64,000 bases of DNA from Globodera rostochiensis. Taxonomy: Eukaryota; Nematoda; Chromadorea; Rhabditida; Heteroderidae. The stretch covers positions 186,001 to 250,000 of the forward strand of contig JAEVLN010000039.1 in NCBI GenBank assembly GCA_018350325.1. Reading direction: 5' to 3'. Shown piece after piece: positions 42,546 to 53,858 of this stretch. Both the position numbers and the translations under genes were made by a program. The notes beneath the pieces are model-generated. The model did no database searches. It was not told where the DNA came from and was given only the letters and a program-made list of their open reading frames with translations. The stretch's first letter is position 1. Each line of letters starts with the position of its first letter.

Positions 42546-45500
42546 ATGGCATTTTTGGCGGATGACGACCTGCCACCACTTTTGGAGGGCCCGTTCAGCC
42601 CTGCAATGGATGACGATACCCTGCTGGAAGAAGCACCACCGCTGGAAGCTGTACTTGAACGCCTTCATCATGAGGAGATTGTGGGGCTTCTAATAAACTA
42701 TAAAAACATTTTCTAACTGTTCGGGATTTTTTTCAGGTTCCTGCGCAGCCAAAGGCAGCAGCGCGCGCACAACGGAAACAACCGACAGTGAACAAGGAGT
42801 TGGACGCCGAGCAGTTCAATGGAGAGAATTGGATGTGCCTGACAGCGGCACAGGCTAGCAGTGGGCGATTTAAAGGTGCGGCGAAATAAATTAAATAATT
42901 CATAATAATTAACTCAATCACTGAACAAAAGGGCTTTTGCCAATCCCATACGCCTTGAAGGGGCCTCTCGCGCTCGTACCCCTCTTTTGGACACTGCGCA
43001 ACTTTATGTAAATTTTTTCTCCTGCGCAGCCCACTTGCGCACCCTGCGCCAAATTATGCAAATTTTTTTTGCCTTGCGCGTACCACCTCCCCGGGCAGCT
43101 TTATTATATTTATATTTTATTTATTTTAATATTTTATTTTTTCACTGCGCGTGGTACTTGCGCCCCCTGCGCGACTTTTTTAAATTATTTAAATTTAAAT
43201 TTTGAATTTTTGACTGCGCGAGATTTTAAATATTCTTAAAATTATTTTTTAATCAAATAAAATCATTTTCATCGAGCGGGGTTTGAACTCTCGCTCGTCG
43301 GTAACCGAACCTCGCACACTAACCACTTGACCACAGCTTCATTGCGAGAAAGGAATATAATTCGCCTATAAGCCAAAAATTTGCCAAAAAATTCTTTTAG
43401 CGCTTTTTTTATTGTTTTCTTTTAATTAAATATTTATAAAGTAAAATTATTTTAAAAATTTCATTTTGTTCAAGCATTTCGTTTTCTCGGCCGCTTTATG
43501 CTCAACTTTATTTGGGGGTCGGCATACCCCGAGGACGTTTTGAAGGCGCTCTTCGCCATGACCTTGGCTTACGCGGTGCAGGGAGCGGACGGAATGAATA
43601 TTGTCGCTGATCATTTCATCTTTCTACTTTCTGCGCGACACCTGGACTACGAAATTGCGCTACACTTCAAGAAGATTGACAACACGACGACGGAGACAAT
43701 TTTGACGCGCTTTGAGATGGTGGACCAAAGCAACAAGTCTAAGGAAAGACCTTCAATCTGCGAGGAATCTTTTGTCATCGACATCACAGCGATCGACAGT
43801 GGAGGAAAGCGAAAAAAGTTGGCCGGCAAAGGGCGGCCCAAGGAGTTCAGCATCAACTACACCATCCACCCGGGGGCAACATTCGAACTGACGAACAACG
43901 ACAACCTTTGTCTATTCCGGGCGTTTGAATTTCTGCGCATGAAATTTATTCTTCCACGCCAACGGTTTTGCGAATATAAGCGGGCACCGGCAAAGCAGCT
44001 CAATGATGTCCACGTTTTGTGCAGAGCATGCAATATTGACTTGGCACAGCCCTTTTATTCTGTTGGGGAGTATGGGGAAAGAATTCAGGTAGGATAATAA
44101 TAATAATTTAGGCTTTAATATTTTGATTTTAAGGCTTTTTATGAACAGCTTCATCCTGGAATGTTCCGGCTGTTCTGCTTCGAGACATCGGGCAAAATGA
44201 AGCCTTCTTGGAAATCGGATGTGAGCGACTACCAGCAGGAACTTTGTGTGCTGTTCACGGAGGGGGATGATGGGGCAGCAGGCCACTATGACGCCATCAA
44301 GGCGATTGGCCGGTTATTCAATCAAAAAGGGAATTACTGCTTTGGGGTATGCAATCAGCGCAAGAGGGCAGATAAAAACATTAAATTTTAGTGCGAAATG
44401 CCTTATCTTCAACAAGCGCGCCATAACGCCAGCTGCAAATGGAAGTGCCACAACTGTCAGCGCGTCGGAAACTTGTTCAGAGGAAACTGCGACGACAAGA
44501 ACGGCACCTTCTTTGAAACATGCTTGGGCTGCAATAAGGCTAATTCAAACTAATTTAAATTAATTTAATTTTACTTTTTAGACTTTCAAATGCGTTGAAT
44601 GCTATGAGCACCACGCCAAAATAACGATTCGGAAAACCAAGCGCGGAAAAGAGACGACGACCACCGAAAACGCCATCTGCAAAAGCTCCAAAAAGTGCAT
44701 TGACTGCGGAGTAATTTACCTAGCTCGGGTAAAGAAATATTTTAAATCAAATTTGCATTTTTTTGTTTTTAAGGATCAGGACAAGCAGAAAGGGCATCAG
44801 TGCGGCCAGAAATTCTGTCGAGTCTGCCTTGGATTTCACGCGCCGCGCGACTGCTACATCCCGTACCGGCCGAAAGTGAAGAAGGACAAACGTCTCATCT
44901 TCTTTGACTTTGAGTGCACAACGGACTTCAAACCGGACCCCGAACTTGCGCGGTTCAAACATCAGGTAATTATTGCCGTCGAGGAATATTTTCAAAATAA
45001 TTTTATAGGTCAACTTTTGCTACGCTCACGTCACCTGCACAAGGTGCATTGAGAAGGGCATCTGGGACAAGGAGCTGGAAATGGCCTGCGCAATTTGTGG
45101 GCCCCTCCGATTCTATTCATGGGCGCCGTTCTACTACGACAACACCGAGGTGGACAGGGCCTTTCGCGTGGACGACCCGCTGGCGGCGTTCACCAAATGG
45201 CTGCTCCATTTCGAATCGGAAACGTTGGGGCTTGACGCCAATGAGCGCCGAAAACGGAAGCGCGCCCCGGCCAAAAACAACCTACTGGACGAGGAGGCTG
45301 ATGACGTCGATAGCGACGATGACGACGACAACTGGATGATCTATGGCGAGAAAGGCGAAAAGCCTGTCTCCGTCACAACGTACGCGTACGCGCACGCCGG
45401 TAAAAAATAAAAAACATAAAAAATAATAATAAATTGGCCAATTAAGGTTCACGCTACGATCACGTACTGGTCTACGGCGAAATACTGAGAATGGGCGTCC

Positions 45501-48500
45501 GCCCTAACCTGGTGCGCCAGGGGAACCATCTGCTGGAGCTGCGCGCCCCCAAAAAGGGCGGCATAACGGCGACTGTCTTTAGGGACAGGTAAAAGAAAAT
45601 CAATCAAAATCCAAATTTAATTAAATTTTTTCAGTTATAAATTGATTCCATTGAAACTGGCAGCGTTTGTCAAGACGTTCGGCCTTGAAATTGATGGGGT
45701 GGAGAACAAAAAGTACTTCCCCCACAAGTTCAACAAGGTAAGCTTAAAATAAATTAATAAAATATATTAGCTTGCCGTTTAGGAAGAAAATTACGACAAC
45801 GCGCTCGACACGCTGCCGCCGCTGGAGATGTACTACCCAGGTGGGCATTTCCCGGAGGAGCGCAAAAAACTTGAGCTCTGGCACCGCGAAAACTTCAACA
45901 CGCCCTTCCTCCTGCGCGAAGTGATCGCGGACTACTGCAAAACCGGTGCAATTTAGGGAAATAAAATTTGAAACGTTTTTTAAATTAAGATGTCCAAATT
46001 CTCGCGCATGGAGTGATCAAGATGCGCGAGCTGTTTTACAACGAAACGAGACATGACATCACCGATTCGGTGACAATTCCGGTTAGTTTGATAAAATTAG
46101 AATAAATTATTCAAATTAAATTTAGTCCGCCTGCATGAAGTTCTTTGTCACCTTGGCGCACTACGACAAACAGAAGGTCGCAATAATCCCGCACCTTGGT
46201 TACGAGAAGAGAGGGAAGCAAAGCTCCATCGCGCGGAAATATCTAAAGGTTTATTAAAATTTAAAAATAAAATAAGAAATAATACTTTTTAGTGGCGGGC
46301 AGAGGAAGAGATGCGCGAGAATGGCCTGACTCTTCGCCATGTCGAAAGCCCGGGCGGCGAGTACAAGTTTGGGAACTTCAGCTTGGACGGCATGCTCGAG
46401 AGGCCGGGGGAGGGGAATAACCTCGCAATCGAGGTCAACGGGTAAGTGAAAAAGGGCGCCTTCTTATTATTATTCTTCGCGCAAACAGGTGCTTCTGGCA
46501 TGCCTGCCCGCACTGTTTCCCCGACGACGCGGCAATTGTTGCAGGAGGAGAGACAGCGGGAGCCATCCGCGCAAGGGACGCGAAGCGCATTGCCCAAATT
46601 GCGCGGGAGTTTGAGGTTGAAATTGTGTGGGAATGCCACCTCAACCGACTGCTGGACGACACCCCGGCGATGAAAGCCTTCTTCGACAACACGCCCGACT
46701 CTGGGCCTATCGACTTCCATGACGCCTTTTTTGGCGGTATATTTTATAGAGTTGAATAAAATTATAAATTAAATTAAAGGCCGAACAGGCCCTGAGTGGT
46801 TAGGGGCGTCAGTGATTTTGGAATCTGGCGAACTCCTGCCCAGGACGATCAAAATCAAGGACTTCAACAGCCTGTATCCCTCCCGGTAAGTGCCACCCAA
46901 ACTTTGGCTTTAAATTTTTAAAAAATTCAGGAACATGTTCACCAACTACCCCGTCGGCCACCCAACCCTTTTGCACTTTGACAAGGACGTTCATTGGTGC
47001 AAGCCAGCAGACATGAAGGGGGACGACGGATACCCCCTCGAGGGAATCATCAAGTGCTTCGTCGTGCCGCCTCGTCACGTCCATTGCGGCATTCCCGTTT
47101 TGCCTCTGCGCATGAACAAGAGGACGCTCTTCCCTTTGTGCCGGAAGTGCTCAGAGCTCTTTCCAAACGGCGCGCTGGACAGGGAGTACAGCTGCCCTCA
47201 CTTTGAGGACGAGGATAGAGGTAAGTCTTTTTTTATAATAATAATTAAAATTAATTTGAGTTTTTAGGCTTTTCGGTGACTATCCCGCACATTGAGTTGG
47301 CGGAGGCCCTCAAGGTGGGCTACAGGGTCACGCGAGTCTACAGGGCGTACAACTGGCCGCTGGCAAGCGACTGGAGTGGCTTTTTGTTCCACAGCTACCT
47401 CGAAAAGTTTTTGAAAATGAAGTTTGAGGGTAATATTTTTATTTGGTGAAATTTTAAACAAAATAATTTAATTTAGCCAGCGGCTACCCGGCAAATTGTT
47501 CAGAGGAGGGCATCAGCGAGGAGGAGGCGGCCGCGCGGAAACAGGCGTACATCAACAAGGCGTTTAGCGTGTGCCAAGTGCGCCTCAACCCGGACAACAT
47601 CAAATACAACCCGGGGCTGCGGTACGTGTCCAAGCTTTGCTTGAACTCCCTTTGGGGCCGCTTCGCGCTCAGGTAAATTTTGAAAATAAATAAGTCCGAA
47701 ACAATAAGCAAATTTAGGAATCGGCTGACCAAGACGGAAATCATCGACAACCACGCGGACTTGGCCAAGCTGCTCAACGACGACAAGATCGACATCAGCA
47801 GCATCGACCAGCTGACGGAGAAGTTCTGGATGGTCTGCTACAAGGCCAAGGACGAGCACGTAGTGGAACACGACACAAGCAATGTAAAAATTTGGGCTGG
47901 GAAATTAAATTAAATTAAAACTGTTTAGGTTGCGCTAGCGCTTTGGACGACTTCTGCGGCTCGGATACATCTCCTCGACTCGCTGTGCAAAGTCTTCGGA
48001 GCTGCTAATGGGCCAGGCCGCACGGACACGCGCGTCCTTTACATGGTGATTTGGTTTTAAGAAAATAAAATAATTTCTTGCCCCTTTAAGGACACTGACT
48101 CCATCTTTTACGAATATGAGACGGCCCTGGGGGACCCGCTGCCGGGAGGGGAGCAACTTGGTGATTTTCAATTTAAAAATTTAAATAAATTTCCCTTTTT
48201 AGGAGAGCTGACGGATGAATATCCGGCACACACGATCGTGGAGTTCATTTGCGGTGTGTTTCGGGGGGAATGGCAAAAAACTTTAAATTATTTTAGCGGG
48301 CCCCAAGGCCTACGCCCTCTGGCTGCGCGACAACAACACCGGCGAGGACCAATACAAGATGAAGCTGCGCGGCATCACCCTCGACTCGGACGCCTGCCAG
48401 CAGATCAACTACGCCAAGATGAAGGAAATGGTGCTGGAGAAGTGGGGCGCGCAGGACAACTTTGTCAGCTTCAACTACCCGACCAAAAACTTCCGGATCA

Positions 48501-48721
48501 CCAAAAAGGGCGACATCTTCACCGTCCCCCTAGCAAAGAGGTTCAACCCGACCGTCAACAAGGGCGTGATCCGGGACCATGGACTGCGGGTGGTGCCGTT
48601 TGGCTACACCGACTGGGAGTACTGCCAGCTAAACAACCCCCATTGCTGTGAGTGCCAAGTGTTTGTGCCAGATCCGGAATATAACTTTGACATTGCCGAT
48701 CTTGCTCCCGAATCCGATTAA
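42546..48721 (+). CDS. Protein-primed family B DNA polymerase
   Basis: Replicates the element, as expected for Maverick pPolB. About 24 exons can be laid out with GT-AG junctions and one GC-AG (44539-44581), giving roughly 1,525 residues. Recognisable parts are zinc-knuckle-like cysteine pairs around 44430-44640; the exonuclease motif FDFECTTD (about 44909); polymerase motif A DFNSLYPS (about 46860); motif B KLCLNSLWGRF (about 47633); and motif C DTDS split by an intron at 48046-48090. The N-terminal exons (42546-42680, 42737-42875) start in the terminal repeat and join 43475 across a 599-base intron. That N-terminal model is inference; the part from 43498 is firm. It converges with the integrase, 23 bases apart. 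Confidence 0.92.
42950..43440 (+). repeat. Diverged second copy of the terminal-repeat segment
   Basis: Follows 41720-42150 in the same orientation: CTGCGCAACTTTATG, TGCGCGAGATTT, the tRNA-like module, CGCCTATAAGCCAAAAATTT. It lies inside the proposed first long intron of the polymerase gene. It indicates an old tandem duplication of the repeat, with the inner copy now diverged. Confidence 0.7.
43271..43342 (-). other. tRNA-like module in polymerase intron
   Basis: A box TGGTCAAGTGG, B box GTTCAAACC, and a strong CGAGCG...CGCTCG hairpin around the B box. It is better paired than the terminal-repeat copies, so possibly closer to the ancestral tRNA. Confidence 0.45.
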
Positions 48722-48744
48722 ATTGTCTTTTTTTTAAATTCAAT

Positions 48745-49898
48745 TTATTGTTCAAGAAAATCCTCACTTGTAACCCAATATTTTTCCGGAAATCCAATAA
48801 ATTTTACCAACATCTCTTTTTGACCGTCTCTCATCCTCTCCTTGTACTTCTTCTCCACCCTGTACAGGGTATTTTTGTCCACTTTTACTTTTGTCAATTC
48901 GGGCAAATAAAATTTTCTTTTCAATTTTGTCCCATAATAATCTTTGAGAAAATAATGTTCGGGGTTGGATGAACGGCGTTCATCAACCGTGTAAACGTGG
49001 TCCGAATAGTTTGGCATATATCCTAAAAATAAATTTTAAAAACAATACATTTGAACTTTCATACCCTTTTCAAAAATGTGTTTGGGTTCAGGAATCCGGA
49101 CATTTTCCCCTAATTTGATCTTTGGCCCCTTGCTAGAGGGCTCAATAGCTTCGCCATATACTTTTTTCCACACCTCCCGCGCGTTTTGTTCGCCAATGTC
49201 GTTGGGCTTTAGGCCGGTTGCGCGGCACACCGAATTATTTATGGCAGCCAAAAATTTTGCAAGTACATCTACCCAAGTTGAGGTATTTTTGGCAGAAAAA
49301 TACTTGTACAGACGGGTTTTGAGCGTACGAATTGCGCGCTCTGCAACGGCGGCCTTCTTCTTTGAACTTGTCTCAAACTTTTTGATGCCCTTTTCGGCGT
49401 AAAATTCCTTGAGAGGCTTGGCCACAAACTCCAACCCCCGGTCCGTGTACAGTGTTTCCGGAAGTTTTGGCATTTGGCCAAAAAGTTCTTCAAAGGCCCT
49501 TTTCATCTCAGCGGGCTTTTTACTTTTGGCTGGCACGCCAAACATCCGCCTCGACAGCACATCAACTGCCAATAAAAGGTATCGATTACCGGAATTCTTT
49601 CGCGACAGGGCTTGGAAGTCTGCCAAGTCGGCTTGAACATCTGAACGCAAAGTTAAAAGGGCTAAAGGGAGGGTAACTCACCGGTCATAAACCCGCCGGG
49701 GATTGTTCTTAGGCGGCGGAATTTTTCGCGCTTAGGTTTAAACAGCGTATAGGTGGTACTTCCCCGCAAAAAGTCGTCAAACTCTGCCCTCTTCACGCCA
49801 GGGTGTTTCTTTTTGACTGCCGCGTATAGAGGCTTTGCGCCCGCAAACCCCCCAGGATTGGAGGGGTCCGTGTATATTTTATTTATTTTTTCTTCCAT
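48745..49898 (-). CDS. Maverick DDE integrase with chromodomain-like C-terminus
   Basis: Joins element ends to host DNA with a 6-bp stagger. Three exons (49898-49682, 49640-49065, 49022-48745) encode 356 residues. Visible are an N-terminal helical part and the retroviral-type catalytic core with D in QADLADF, D in YTDRGLEF and E in AVAERAIR. The C-terminus has a chromodomain-like YRVEKKYKERM ... MLVKFIGFPEKYWV. ATG 49898 is preferred over an upstream TTG. It overlaps the end of the 256-residue gene by 16 bases. The catalytic triad is complete. Confidence 0.93.
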
Positions 49899-50653
49899 TT
49901 TAAGGGGCAAAATCCCGCGCGTTTGATGGTCTTTCCGGATCCGACAAATAGCGGATTGAGCAACTGCCTGGCGGTTGGGTCTTGCAAGAGTTTTTTTGTC
50001 AGCTCCCGAGTACCGCTTGGCGACGGGGCATTTTCCGGACGGGGGTTTACCAGTCGTTCAATTGCCCAAGTCAAATCAAAATCAACAAATTCTCGCCCTG
50101 TTGAGGGATTGATGATTTTATCACGCTCATTTACGCCAAACCGCGTTGGGTTTGATTTTATTATTGACAATAGCTTCTCCTTCTTGGCCATTATCTCCTG
50201 TTTTTTGAGGTCCCTCTTCCTGCTGACTCTTGGCTCTGGGGCAGCTTCCACTTCCTTTGGCGTAGAAAACTTGGGGCTGCTTATTGCCGCAGGCTCATCA
50301 TCATCGGCTTCACTGCCACCAATCACAATAGTCTCTTCAACTTCTTCAGGCCCAGGCTTCAATTGTACACCCGTTGCAGGGGGTTTGGTCATCAGGCGCA
50401 TTCCATTGCTGAGTTGGACTTTGACCGGCTTGTCCTTGACCTCTTTGCGAAGCTTTAAATATCTCCTCAACTGCTGATTGTACTCTGCACTCTTTTCGCT
50501 GACGTTTGCCGCCCTCTTTCTCTTTGCCTTTTCAAACTGTTGTTTGACAAAGCCAAAGTTTGTCTGCTCGGTGACGTCATCGTCTATTTTCTCCCTCGCC
50601 GCAACCAGCCCCCTGTAGTGTTCAATTGGCAGCAGAATTAGTTTGTTGGCCAT
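49883..50653 (-). CDS. Maverick 256-residue protein, paired with the small basic/hydrophobic protein
   Basis: Starts MANKLILLPIEHYRGLVAAR. It continues with a basic, coiled-coil-like stretch (QQFEKAKRKRA, LRRYLKLRKEV), an acidic low-complexity linker and a conserved C-terminal module (FDLTWAIERLVNPR ... LLQDPTARQLL), ending in a basic tail. The start is the first ATG after the preceding gene and overlaps its end. The palindrome's 293-residue protein is a distant relative. A DNA-binding or virion-core role is plausible for such a basic protein but is not shown. Confidence 0.75.
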   Translation of the reverse strand: MANKLILLPIEHYRGLVAAREKIDDDVTEQTNFGFVKQQFEKAKRKRAANVSEKSAEYNQQLRRYLKLRKEVKDKPVKVQLSNGMRLMTKPPATGVQLKPGPEEVEETIVIGGSEADDDEPAAISSPKFSTPKEVEAAPEPRVSRKRDLKKQEIMAKKEKLLSIIKSNPTRFGVNERDKIINPSTGREFVDFDLTWAIERLVNPRPENAPSPSGTRELTKKLLQDPTARQLLNPLFVGSGKTIKRAGFCPLKWKKK

Positions 50654-51017
50654 CTTCTCTGCGCGTGAGCAAATATCGCGCCGCCTCAATCAATATCGGC
50701 GCCAATAAGGGAGCAAACAGTGAACCGCCGGATTGAAGAACCAATTTTTTGGCACTCTTTTCGCTTCTCGCTCGAGCCAACTTTCGAATAAAGTTCGCAA
50801 AGGGGGCAATCTTCTGTTTTTGTTTGTTGGTCAGGCAAAAACTTCCGTTTAAAATATTCAAACAGATTTCCACCAACGTCAACAGCTCCTCACACCCGGC
50901 GCTGCTTAACAAATGACGTATCTTTTTCTGGGAGGATTTCTTTCCAAGGGTTTTCAAATATTCGTAATTTTCCAGCACACGTTGTCCGATCAGCTGTTTC
51001 TTTTCTTGTTTAACCAT
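50622..51017 (-). CDS. Maverick small basic/hydrophobic protein
   Basis: 131 residues from MVKQEKKQLIGQ. VEICLNILNGSFCLTNKQKQ is followed by a basic RKLARARSEKSAKKL segment and the hydrophobic GGSLFAPLLAPILIEAARYL, which could be membrane-active. Small proteins with this basic-then-GG-hydrophobic layout are common next to the ATPase in Polintons and adintovirus-like elements. The ATG overlaps the ATPase stop (AATGGTTAA). Confidence 0.75.
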   Translation of the reverse strand: MVKQEKKQLIGQRVLENYEYLKTLGKKSSQKKIRHLLSSAGCEELLTLVEICLNILNGSFCLTNKQKQKIAPFANFIRKLARARSEKSAKKLVLQSGGSLFAPLLAPILIEAARYLLTRREDGQQTNSAAN

Positions 51018-51705
51018 TTTTGGAAACAAATATAATTTTTTCGTCGTCCTCCGGAAAAATGTTTGTCCTCAGTCGTAAAATGTTGTTAGTGTTTGCGTGT
51101 AGAGTCACCAACAAATACCCATACAGCTCAGCGCACGCCTGTTTATACGCGTCGATTAGAAACCCCTGCTCGCGAGGGAATATTTGAGTGGCCAAATTGC
51201 GAATGCTCAACATGTCGTTTGGCGCCCTCATAAGGAAAATGTACTGGGCGTTGGACCTTGGCACTCTCATTGCCTTGTCGAATAGGTTTTGCGTGAGGAA
51301 CATCACCGCAAAGTTGTTATGGTGGGACTTTTTGGTGTACAGGTCTGCCAACTTCTTTGCGTCAATCTCGCCCATCAGGTCGTCGTATACAATGAGAAAG
51401 GGTTTTGGCAACTTGTTCATCATTTCGTCGGATGGGGCTCCTGCATGAACGATTATGCCCTGCCTCTCCAATTCAGGAATCTGCGCAGAGTATTCGCCGT
51501 ACGCCCAAACTTAATCAGCCAAATATATCGGAGGCCCCATTACGCGCTAACCTATTGCCTTAGGGGGAGGTTCAAACATTTCATCTGCGCAACTTATTAG
51601 GCGAAGGACCAGTTGGGTTTTGCCCGACGATGAGGGCCCACTGACAATAATCCCGCTGGGGATGGGAAATTTCAACTCGCGCTCATTTATTCTCGGATAG
51701 TCCAT
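51010..51705 (-). CDS. Genome-packaging ATPase (FtsK/HerA type)
   Basis: Powers DNA packaging into capsids in Polinton-like viruses. Exons 51705-51552 and 51509-51010 give 217 residues. Walker A is GPSSSGKTQ (near residue 20), Walker B FLIVYDDLM, and a later TQNLFD segment fits sensor motifs of the family. The intron is GTTAGC...TTAAG, 42 bases. An upstream open frame allows a longer protein (from 51831), but the chosen ATG avoids overlap with the preceding gene. Confidence 0.9.
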
Positions 51706-51748
51706 TACAAAAATATTAGAATGATTGATCGGGTCAAGGGTCAGTGAA

Positions 51749-52219
51749 TCAATTGGAGCCTTTTGGCTCCTCTCCGTTTTTCGTTTCTTCTGCCGGCGGT
51801 TGAGCTGCCAACACTTGGGAGGCCCCTGCAACAGGTTCTGCTTGCCAAACCTCCGGGTGTCTCAATGGCAAAGTGAACACTTTGTTCCGCGATCTTATTC
51901 GGAATTTGGCGTTGTCGCCAAAATCGACTGAAATTCAAATTATTGATTGGGCGGAAAAAGCTCCAGTACCGATCTCGTCGAATGGCACAAAGTTTTCGCC
52001 TCCATTTTTGAGCCGAGTTGAGAACACTGTAACGCCCTCTGCCTGAATGAAGTAGTCGAGCTCGACAGTGCCGCTCCTGCAGCGAGAGCAGCGGCCCGGC
52101 TGATCCCATGGCACCAAGCGCGGGGTTTTCAGGTGACGCGGGCAATACACGGTCAGCCCCATTGTGTTGACGTTGAACTCAATTTCCGGAAACTCCTGCG
52201 AAGGCCTTGCCCGTTTCAT
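51749..52219 (-). CDS. Unidentified Maverick protein with zinc-ribbon-like cysteines
   Basis: Exons 52219-51970 and 51927-51749 (45-base intron GTACTG...TTTCAG) give 142 residues. CPRH and CSRC separated by about 20 residues look like a zinc-binding ribbon. The C-terminus is proline/glutamate-rich and ends KGSN. I do not recognise the family. It lies between the PAZ-domain gene and the ATPase, on the same strand, with its start 12 bases after the PAZ stop. Confidence 0.6.
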
Positions 52220-52230
52220 TCTTGCGCCGC

Positions 52231-52772
52231 TCAATAGACGGGAGTCTGCCAAGTTCGGAAACTCAAGTAGTCCAAGTAGTTGTTGTCTTCAGTCGCCTTG
52301 TCGCCTCCTTCGGCACTCTCGTCAATGGCCAACAACTCTAAATAAAGGGTCAATTCTCGAAATCCCCTTATTTTGAACTTGCCCAAGGGGTAATATTTGT
52401 TGTGTCCCTTGTTGTGGTACTCCACCACACACTTCAACTGAGGGTAAAGAAGGCGAATTCGGTATTTTATGTAGAAATATTGGTGGACTTTGGCCTCTGA
52501 AAAGGGAGGGGCTAGTGCGAGGAGGAAAAATGATGACAAAACATGCCAAGAAATCCTTCAAAAGCGTAGGTGTCCGACGCTGACTTTAGTGAAAAATTGC
52601 CAAATTTGACTTGTTTTGTTGTGCCGTCACGGCTCAAGTATGTTGTCTTGAGCGTTTTGCCTGTCAGGTAAACGGACGCTTTGTTCACCGCCTCCGGGTT
52701 ATTCAAATATTCCGCCAAGTTTTCCGCTTTACAATTTAGCAATTTTGATAAGGCGGTAGTCAGTGGGACCAT
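52231..52772 (-). CDS. Stand-alone PAZ-domain protein (Argonaute-like)
   Basis: Two exons (52772-52547, 52496-52231) joined by a 50-base intron with a GC donor give 163 residues. The first part resembles the start of an Argonaute PAZ domain (LTGKTLKTTY, then the basic-and-beta stretch to DTYAFEG). The second carries the PAZ-end signature: HQYFYIKYRIRLLYPQLKCV, a basic GHNKY and YYPLGKFKI, matching the YF...Y.I.L.YP.LPC...YLPLE pattern of Argonautes. No PIWI or MID region is present. PAZ domains hold the 3' end of small RNAs, so a role in blocking host silencing is an attractive inference. The position upstream of the ATPase is like other core genes. Confidence 0.75.
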
Positions 52773-53066
52773 CTTTCAACAAACGCAAGAATGACCGGGT
52801 AATCAATAAACGGCTTGGGGTACTAGCATTTGAATTTGATTTTTCCGCCTTTTTCTCTCTATCTTCAAGCTCTCTCAACACGCCCTCTCTCTCTCTCTCT
52901 CTCTTTCTATCCCTTAAGAGGCGAATGGGCGTGGCGCATATTTCGTAACGCCTCTGTCTGGAGGTCCCTGCGAGCTAACACCTGTTCTCCCTTTTTCCTT
53001 TTTCCCCACACATTTTTAATGTGTTCATTTCCCTCGAAAACCTTGATTTTTGTTATTTTTTTATTA
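52773..53066. promoter_or_regulatory. Divergent promoter region of the two Maverick gene clusters
   Basis: It separates the minus-strand cluster (PAZ to integrase) from the plus-strand cluster (DNA-binding-like protein to protease). It contains a (CT)n run at about 52888-52908, AT-rich tracts and no open frame of interest. I see no clear TATA element. Confidence 0.5.
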
Positions 53067-53823
53067 ATGCCGCCTAAAAGACAAAATGAACAATTTGTGG
53101 ATGAAAGTCAAAGTAATATCAAAATTTTTAAATCGCCATAAGCGCCATTTTATAGAGCAAACCTTTGGGGATTCAAGCAAGGACAACAACAATGGAGCGC
53201 GCAAATTTAAACAAGGTATCTTTTTCAATTATTAAAAACTTTTTTTAAACAAAGCCCCTTAGAAAAGCCGGATAATGATGTCATCATTTTGAACGACGAC
53301 GACGACGACGACCGAAAGCCCCTGCTGGAAAAACCCGCGCTAACCAAACGGGGCCGCAAGCCTCGCTGGGACAAACAGCAGCAAGAACAAGAGGAGTTGC
53401 CGCCCAAAAAAATTCGGGCCAACGAAAGCGATGGTATTCTAAGATCGCTGGCCTTGCGATTTATTCACTTCAGGCGACGAAAAGAGTCAAACAAGTGTCT
53501 TTGACTACCCAACCATCTTTTGGAAGCTCGCACGCCCCAAGGTGAGAGCTCCCCTGCCAAAAAACTGTACTAAAGCTTTTCCCATTTAGTACGGCACCTT
53601 CACGTTTATGTGCAAGGATTGCCAGACAGCCAATTTTCAAATGGGCGACCGCCGTTTCATGCTGACACCCCAAAATGGCGAGGGCCGTTTGGAGTTCACC
53701 CAAACTTTCTGCCGCGACTGTGCCAAGCTGAACTTTGATTGCACTGACCTGATCATGAAGCACCAAAAGAAGGACGCGCCGACAAAGAACGGCCATTATC
53801 ACCCGTACACAGGCGGGAAGTGA
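53067..53823 (+). CDS. Maverick protein with AT-hook and zinc finger
   Basis: Four exons (53067-53112, 53263-53433, 53474-53541, 53590-53823) encode about 172 residues. After a short basic start (MPPKRQNEQF) come a run of six aspartates, an AT-hook-like KRGRKPRW, a glutamine-rich stretch, and a C-terminal four-cysteine module (MCKDCQ ... FCRDC). This suggests a DNA-binding or structural protein. No named family is recognised. Exon 1 was chosen because its phase fits the 53262 acceptor. A second ATG at 53193 would not stay in frame. Confidence 0.55.
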
Positions 53824-53858
53824 TCTCACTTATCACTTTATTTATTTATTTGTTAAAA

